Of a DNA stretch of 13,882 nucleotides, positions 9,705 through 13,882 are shown piece by piece (position 1 is the first letter of the stretch; each line of letters begins with the position of its first letter). The notes beneath the pieces are model-generated. The model worked only from the letters and a program-made list of their open reading frames with translations. It had not been told where the DNA came from and did not search any database. The stretch lies in contig CAMPHE010000011.1 of assembly GCA_946885815.1 (NCBI GenBank), forward strand, positions 1 through 13,882, in the 5' to 3' direction. The stretch comes from an uncultured Arenimonas sp. Lineage in GTDB: Bacteria > Pseudomonadota > Gammaproteobacteria > Xanthomonadales > Xanthomonadaceae. The translations under genes and the position numbers were made by a program.

Positions 9705-11815
9705 AGACGGCGCGCGTCGGCCTGCGGGGGGAACTGCTGCTGCTGATGGCCGGCGTGCTGGTCGTCGTCGTCGGCCTGTTCGCGGCGCTGTGGGTGCACG
9801 AGCGGCGCAGCAACGACGACGCGCGCGCGCTGAGCACCGACGCGGTGCGCGCGCTCGCGCGCGACGGCATGCAGGGCCGCGGCGAGACGCTGTCGAGCCA
9901 GCTCGCCGACGCGGCGACGAATCCGCTGTACTACCTCGACCTGGCCAAGCTCGGTGAACTGGCGCGCGCGACGCTGCGCCAGCCGGACGTCGTGTACGTG
10001 ATCATCCACGACGCACAGGGTCAGGTCGTGCACGACGGCTCGGGCGACATCCCGGCGTTCGGCCAGCCGATGTCCGACCCGATGGCGTACGAGGCGCTGA
10101 ACGCGCAGGGCGTGCATGCGCAGTGGAGCGAGAAGCTGCTGGACGTCGCCGCGCCGATCCGCATCGGCGGCGAGCGCATCGGCGGCGTCCGCGTCGGCCT
10201 GTCGCGCGAGAACGCGCAGCGTCGCCAGCGCGAAGTGCTCGACCCGCTCGACGAGCGCCTGCAGTACGCCAGCAACCAGCACCTGGGCTGGCTGATCGCG
10301 CTGCTGGCGGCGCTGGTGGCGATCGGCGGCGCGGCGATGGTGCTGCTGCAGCGCCGCGTGGTGCAGCCGATCACGGGGCTGGCCGAAGCCGCCGCGCGCA
10401 TCGAGCAGGGTCGCTACGACGTCCGCGTGCAGTCCGAGCGCCGCGACGAGATCGGCGACCTCGTGCGCGCGTTCGGCCGCATGAGCGAATCGGTCGCGCG
10501 CCACGATCGCGACATCCGCCGGATGGCGTATACCGATTCGCTGACCGGCCTGTCGAACCGCCTCGCGTTCCGCGAAACGCTCGACGAACGCCTGCTGACC
10601 CTGCAGGCCAGCAGCGGCGAACTGGCGCTGCTGTTCGTCGACCTCGACGACTTCAAGCGCGTCAACGACACGCTCGGCCACGAATCGGGCGACGACGTGC
10701 TCGGCGAGCTGGCGATGCGCATCCGGATGGCGGTCGAACGCCTCGGCGGGTCGGGCACCGAGATCGCCCGCTTCGGCGGCGACGAGTTCATCGTGCTGTT
10801 CATGTCCGACGACATCCGCACGCGCTCCGGACGCCTGGCCGAGGCGCTGATCGAGGAAGTGCAGCGTCCGCTGGTGCTGCACGGCCGGCAGGTGTTCCTC
10901 GGCGCCTCGGTCGGCATCACGCTGTTCCCGTACGACGCCACCAGCGCCGGGCAGCTGCTGAAGAACGCCGACATCGCGATGTACCAGGCGAAGGTCGCCG
11001 GCAAGGGCTGCTACCGCTTCTACAGCCGCGCGATGGACCAGGCCGTCGAGCGCCGCGTGCAGCTGGAGGAGGAACTGCGCGGCGCGTGGGAGCGCGGCGA
11101 ACTGAGCCTCGCCTACCAGCCGATCTACCGCCTCGCCGACGGCCGGCTGATGGGCGCCGAGGCGCTGTGCCGCTGGCAGCATCCGCGCCTGGGCGTGGTG
11201 CCGCCGTCGGTGTTCATCGAAGTCGCCGAGCAGAGCGGGCTGATCGAGGCGCTCGGACGCCACGTGCTCGAACAGGCGTGCCGCGACGCCGCCGACTGGG
11301 CGCAGGCCGGGCAGGAGCTGCCGTTCGTGTCGGTGAACATCTCGCCCCGGCAGCTGCGCACCGGGGACCTGCCGGACGTCGTCGCGAGCGCGCTCGCGGC
11401 GACCGGCCTGCTCGCGAAGCAGCTGCATCTGGAACTCACCGAAACCGCGGTGCTCGGTGACGAAGTGCAGGCGAGCGCGCTGCTGTCGCGGCTGCGCGCG
11501 ACCGGCGTCAAGGTCTGGCTCGACGATTTCGGCACCGGCTTCTCCGGCCTGAGCCACCTGCGCCGCGTGCCGGTCGACGGCGTCAAGATCGACCGCAGTT
11601 TCGTCGCCGACGTGCTCCGCGACCCCGACGATCTCGCGCTCACCTCGGCCATCATCGCCATGGCGCATTCCCTCGGCATCACCGTCGTCGCCGAGGGCAT
11701 CGAGGCCGAAGGCCAGTACGAAGTCCTCCGCGAGCGCGGCTGCGACCAGGGCCAGGGCTTCTGGCTCGGCCGGCCGATGAACGCTTCGGACATGCTCGGT
11801 TCCTTCACCGCCTGA
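9701..11815 (+). CDS. Membrane GGDEF-EAL cyclic-di-GMP enzyme with periplasmic sensor and HAMP
   Basis: Predicted bifunctional cyclic-di-GMP synthase/phosphodiesterase, 704 residues. Order: membrane helix (about 11-32), periplasmic region (about 33-194), second helix (195-217), HAMP (about 218-270), GGDEF, EAL. The diguanylate cyclase site RFGGDEF (357-363) is intact. An RxxD inhibitory site is absent at the expected place five residues before GGDEF (GSGT is there). The phosphodiesterase residues all appear: EAL (487-489), Asn546 in NISP, Glu581 in ELTE, Asp608/Asp609 in DDFGTG, Lys629 in KID, Glu665/Glu668 in AEGIE and Gln685. It starts inside the stop of the PhnD-like gene (ATGA), so production of the two is probably coupled and the binding protein is the likely partner of the periplasmic domain. 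Confidence 0.94.
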   Translation: MKTARVGLRGELLLLMAGVLVVVVGLFAALWVHERRSNDDARALSTDAVRALARDGMQGRGETLSSQLADAATNPLYYLDLAKLGELARATLRQPDVVYVIIHDAQGQVVHDGSGDIPAFGQPMSDPMAYEALNAQGVHAQWSEKLLDVAAPIRIGGERIGGVRVGLSRENAQRRQREVLDPLDERLQYASNQHLGWLIALLAALVAIGGAAMVLLQRRVVQPITGLAEAAARIEQGRYDVRVQSERRDEIGDLVRAFGRMSESVARHDRDIRRMAYTDSLTGLSNRLAFRETLDERLLTLQASSGELALLFVDLDDFKRVNDTLGHESGDDVLGELAMRIRMAVERLGGSGTEIARFGGDEFIVLFMSDDIRTRSGRLAEALIEEVQRPLVLHGRQVFLGASVGITLFPYDATSAGQLLKNADIAMYQAKVAGKGCYRFYSRAMDQAVERRVQLEEELRGAWERGELSLAYQPIYRLADGRLMGAEALCRWQHPRLGVVPPSVFIEVAEQSGLIEALGRHVLEQACRDAADWAQAGQELPFVSVNISPRQLRTGDLPDVVASALAATGLLAKQLHLELTETAVLGDEVQASALLSRLRATGVKVWLDDFGTGFSGLSHLRRVPVDGVKIDRSFVADVLRDPDDLALTSAIIAMAHSLGITVVAEGIEAEGQYEVLRERGCDQGQGFWLGRPMNASDMLGSFTA

Positions 11816-12112
11816 CCGCGGGGATCGTCGCCGGCCGCACCGCGCTGCGTGTGTCCACTCTTGCCTCGGTGAAGCCTTTTATCTCGGCAAGAGTGGACAC
11901 ACGCATCGCGGCACGTCCGCCCGGTTTCATGCCGTTCGCCGGGATCAGGGACTCGATCGCGCACGCCACAGGATCACCGGCACGGTCACGTCGGGCCGCG
12001 GACAAACGCCCTTCGCCGCGATCGAGCGGCATCAACCTCATCCCGGAATTCGCTATCCGAGGTCGCACCTTCGTGCGCCGAACGACCCTCTTCTGGTGGC
12101 CGAGGGGAGTCG
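11816..12112 (+). repeat. Left copy of a structured element of about 295 bases, 3' of the GGDEF-EAL gene
   Basis: Begins at the first base after the TGA stop (11813-11815). Compared with the reverse complement of 12266-12561 it shows, in order: a 30-base GC-rich lead (24/30 identical, all differences transitions), a 60-base hairpin (55/60), a conserved stretch of about 39 bases (about 34/39), a variable part, an identical 14-mer at 11997-12010, a small hairpin (GCCGC 12015-12019 with GCGGC 12026-12030), an identical 38-base block at 12048-12085, and a fading match to about 12112. Open frames across it encode only low-complexity peptides mirrored from the hairpin and are not credible genes. 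The inner boundary is approximate. Confidence 0.85.
11846..11905. repeat. Perfect 20-bp stem hairpin in the left copy
   Basis: TGCGTGTGTCCACTCTTGCC at 11846-11865 pairs perfectly with 11886-11905 around a 20-base loop. It lies 30 bases after the GGDEF-EAL stop. There is no T-run after it, so it is not a textbook intrinsic terminator. The same hairpin occurs at 12472-12531 with paired changes. Confidence 0.93.
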
Positions 12113-12265
12113 CGCACGGGCTACCGCCGGGTAGCGCGCCACCGCGGTGACTCCATCGCGCCGGCGCGCATGCGGCTCGACGGCGGGATGGCCGCCGAAC
12201 CTCACGTGCGGTGGCGCGGCAATGCGCACCACGGGATCGGCCGGTTTCACCGCGGGAGTTATCGC
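12113..12265. other. Centre of the convergent gap between the two element copies
   Basis: No credible gene. It contains several short perfect dyads: GCTACC at 12120-12125 with GGTAGC at 12130-12135 (four-base loop), the palindrome CACCGCGGTG at 12140-12149, and the 12-base palindrome CGCGCCGGCGCG at 12157-12168. No target-site duplication or transposase remnant was seen. It may contain further decayed copies of the flanking repeat, since a GCGCCACCGC stretch occurs in both orientations. Confidence 0.5.
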
Positions 12266-12561
12266 CGATTTCCCCCGGCCGCCGGGAAAGGTTCGTTCGG
12301 CGCACGAAGGTGCGACCTCGGATAGCGAATCCCGGGATGAAGTGGACGCATCCGGTCGCACCGGATGGCGTTTGTCCGCGAACCGAAATCCGTTGCGCCG
12401 GCGAGATAGCCGCGTGCGCGGTCGTCGGCCTGTCCCGGCGAACGGCAGGGAATCGTGCGGACGTGCCGTGATGCGTGTGTCCACTTTCGCCGAGATAAGA
12501 GGCTTCACCGAGGCGAAAGTGGACACACGCAGCGCGGCACGGCCGGCGGCGATCCTTACGG
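12266..12561 (-). repeat. Right copy of the structured element, 3' of the exoD-family gene
   Basis: Inverted relative to the left copy. On the minus strand it begins at the base next to the exoD-family stop (12562-12564), just as the left copy begins next to the GGDEF-EAL stop. Shared blocks are the lead at 12532-12561, the hairpin at 12472-12531, the identical 14-mer at 12367-12380 and the identical 38-base block at 12293-12330. At the position of the left copy's small GCCGC/GCGGC hairpin there is an unrelated but perfect 7-bp hairpin, ATCCGGT 12350-12356 with ACCGGAT 12360-12366. The same place is thus paired with different sequence. Confidence 0.85.
12472..12531. repeat. Perfect 20-bp stem hairpin in the right copy
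   Basis: TGCGTGTGTCCACTTTCGCC at 12472-12491 pairs perfectly with 12512-12531 around a 20-base loop, 30 bases downstream of the exoD-family stop on the minus strand. Against the left hairpin each arm has two substitutions, and both are matched in the opposite arm so that pairing is kept. The loop, read in the same sense, differs at only one of 20 positions. Confidence 0.93.
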
Positions 12562-13200
12562 CTACGCGAACAACCCGGTAACCCAGGCGGCGATCTTGCC
12601 GGACATGGCGCCGACGACGACGAGTTCGACCAGGCCGGCCGCCCAGGCGACGAGCATGACGCGGCCGTCGCGCTCGATGAGGGCGATGGCGAAGAGCAGG
12701 AGCACCGCGCCGAAGGGATAGTTGGTGGCGGGCAGCGGCAGCGCGAGCAGCACGCCGAGGAGCACGAGCAGCAGGCCGGTGAACGATTTCGCGGCGACGT
12801 GGTCGATCATCGCCTCGGCGCGCGGGCGGCTCACCTTCTCCAGCCAGCCCAGCAGGCGCGACGTGCGGCGGCGGAACGTCTCCATGCCTTCGCGCGACAG
12901 CGGGCGGCGCGTCATGAACTTCGGCACCCACGGGTGCTGCATCTGCGCGAGCAGCTGCACGCCGATCAGCGAGACGAAGGGGCCACTGATCGCGCCCGCG
13001 CCGACCGGCAGCGGGATGAACGCGGGCAGCAGGCAGATCAGCAGGAACACGCCGTATGCGCGCGCGCTGAACCGGTCGAGCAGGTCGCCGAGCGTCACCT
13101 CGACGTCGGCGGGTCCCTGGGCGACGTCCTCGATCAGCCCGCGCGTGCTCAGCGTCGGCGCACGCGCGTCCGGCCGGAAGGCGTCCTTTCTAAACCGCAT
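12562..13200 (-). CDS. ExoD-family inner-membrane protein
   Basis: Membrane protein of 212 residues resembling the ExoD (exopolysaccharide synthesis) family. A charged N-terminus is followed by LGDLLDRFSARAYGVFLLIC, the pore-like LLPAFIPLPVGAGAISGP (57-74), HPWVPKFMTRRPLSREGM (89-106), and three more hydrophobic segments near 141-157, 160-177 and 181-199, with the ALIERDG motif at 173-179. The biochemical role of this family is poorly defined; ExoD was named from a rhizobial exopolysaccharide phenotype. The ATG at 13200 is chosen because GGAAG lies six bases upstream on the minus strand; the open frame further upstream is only the overlapping CBS gene read in another frame. It overlaps the end of that gene by 11 bases, so the two are probably one operon. 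Confidence 0.87.
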   Translation of the reverse strand: MRFRKDAFRPDARAPTLSTRGLIEDVAQGPADVEVTLGDLLDRFSARAYGVFLLICLLPAFIPLPVGAGAISGPFVSLIGVQLLAQMQHPWVPKFMTRRPLSREGMETFRRRTSRLLGWLEKVSRPRAEAMIDHVAAKSFTGLLLVLLGVLLALPLPATNYPFGAVLLLFAIALIERDGRVMLVAWAAGLVELVVVGAMSGKIAAWVTGLFA

Positions 13201-13882
13201 CGGCGTCTTCCGGCGCCGGGGTGCGGGCGACGAGCAGCTTGTCGATGCGGGCCCCGTCCAGGTCCACCACTTCCAGCCGCCAGCCCTGCCAGTCGAAATA
13301 CTCGCCCGCATGCGGAATGCGGCCGAAGCGGGCGATCACCATCCCGGCCGCGGTGTGGAAGTCGTGCTCCTCTTCGCCGGGCAGGGCGTTGAGCGACAGG
13401 ATCTCGCGCAGTTCCTCGCTCGACAGGCGGCCGTCGACGAGGTACGAGCCGTCGGCGCGGGTGACCAGCAGGCCCTCGGTCTCGTCCGATTCGGAGGCCT
13501 GCATCCGGCCGATCACCGCGTCGAGCAGGTCGTTCGACGACACCATGCCCTGGATGTCGCCGTATTCGTCGACCACCAGCGCCAGCGTCTGCTGCTCCTC
13601 GCGGAAGATCTCCAGCAGCTTCATCGCGTGCGTCGATTCGGACACGAACAGTGCCGGCCGCAGCTCGCGGAACAGATCCGGCCGCGCTTCGGCGCTGCCG
13701 ATCAGGCCGGTCAGCGACTTCACCTCCAGCACGCCCAGCACGTCGCTGTCGCTGCCGCGGTAGACCGGATAGCGCGCGTACGGCGTCTCGCGCATCGTCG
13801 CCAGGTTCTCCTCGGTCGGCGCCTCGGCGTCGAGCCAGACGATGCGCGTGCGCGGCGTCATCAGCCCGGCGCTGCTGCGGTC
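13190..13882 (-). CDS. CBS-pair/CorC-HlyC domain protein, C-terminal part (5' end outside window)
   Basis: The open frame runs to the right edge of the window without a stop; 230 residues are visible. It has a CBS pair, the first starting at MTPRTRIVWLD and including ARYPVYRGSDSDVLGVLEVK, the second containing LALVVDEYGDIQGMVSSNDL. A CorC/HlyC transporter-associated domain follows (DGSYLVDGRLSSEEL to WRLEVVDLDGARIDKLLVAR). Proteins of this type usually carry an N-terminal membrane domain (DUF21/CNNM, or TerC in YoaE-like proteins), which would lie outside the window. They are often annotated as hemolysins, although several are linked to Mg2+ or other cation transport. Its stop lies 11 bases inside the exoD-family gene. 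Met at 13861 is internal (MTPR of the CBS domain), not the start. Confidence 0.9.
   Translation of the reverse strand, partial: DRSSAGLMTPRTRIVWLDAEAPTEENLATMRETPYARYPVYRGSDSDVLGVLEVKSLTGLIGSAEARPDLFRELRPALFVSESTHAMKLLEIFREEQQTLALVVDEYGDIQGMVSSNDLLDAVIGRMQASESDETEGLLVTRADGSYLVDGRLSSEELREILSLNALPGEEEHDFHTAAGMVIARFGRIPHAGEYFDWQGWRLEVVDLDGARIDKLLVARTPAPEDADAV

Noticed and set aside
11846..11905. Classical rho-independent terminator
   Set aside because: The stem is strong, but it is followed by GC-rich sequence with no run of T on either strand, and the loop is unusually long and conserved.
11816..12561. A single MITE or miniature transposon with long terminal inverted repeats
   Set aside because: No target-site duplication is visible at the ends, the ends coincide with stop codons, and the copies have diverged with preserved hairpins. 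Two separate structured elements fit better, although a MITE origin cannot be excluded.
12053..12931. Minus-strand open frame of 292 residues, and plus-strand frames at 11851-12150 and 12147-12581, in the convergent gap
   Set aside because: They are antisense or out-of-frame to the exoD-family gene or run through the inverted repeats. Similar peptides (such as RVSTFAEIRGF and RVSTFASVKPL) appear on both strands because the hairpin is palindromic. This is repeat sequence, not a gene.

Overview
The window is high-GC (roughly 70%), densely coded chromosomal DNA. The gene content and the protein sequences fit a gammaproteobacterium of the Xanthomonadaceae/Lysobacteraceae (Lysobacter- or Luteimonas-like). 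The main support is the QueA N-terminus, the queA-tgt-yajC-secD-secF order, and the flanking SuhB and TrmJ proteins. This placement rests on family familiarity, not on a search. No rRNA, tRNA, CRISPR array, insertion sequence or phage gene was seen.

Left part (59-5756, all + strand): a promoter-like site at 59-87 precedes queA and tgt, two steps of queuosine tRNA modification that overlap by four bases. A 234-base gap then holds two adjacent hairpin elements: a REP-like inverted repeat of ACGCGGAT units and a second GC-rich hairpin. A TATACT -10 box follows and probably starts the yajC-secD-secF unit, the auxiliary membrane complex of Sec export.

Middle (5757-8702): three small perfect hairpins follow secF. 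Next come a CadC-like winged-helix regulator fused to a multi-helix membrane domain (+), a convergent and slightly overlapping suhB (-), and a divergent trmJ (+). A TAGAAT extended -10 box for suhB lies in the suhB/trmJ gap.

Right part (8703-13882): a secreted PhnD-like binding protein is translationally coupled to a membrane GGDEF-EAL protein, with no transporter genes nearby. This looks like a binding-protein-controlled cyclic-di-GMP module. On the minus strand, a CBS/CorC-type membrane protein (5' end off the window) overlaps an ExoD-family gene.

Between the convergent GGDEF-EAL and exoD genes, the whole 746-base gap (11816-12561) consists of two diverged inverted copies of one structured element of about 295 bases. 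They begin at the first base after each stop codon. Each carries a perfect 20-bp hairpin about 30 bases downstream of the stop. The two hairpins differ by paired, compensating changes. This is the most unusual thing in the window and the best candidate for an undescribed repeat or 3'-end RNA family.
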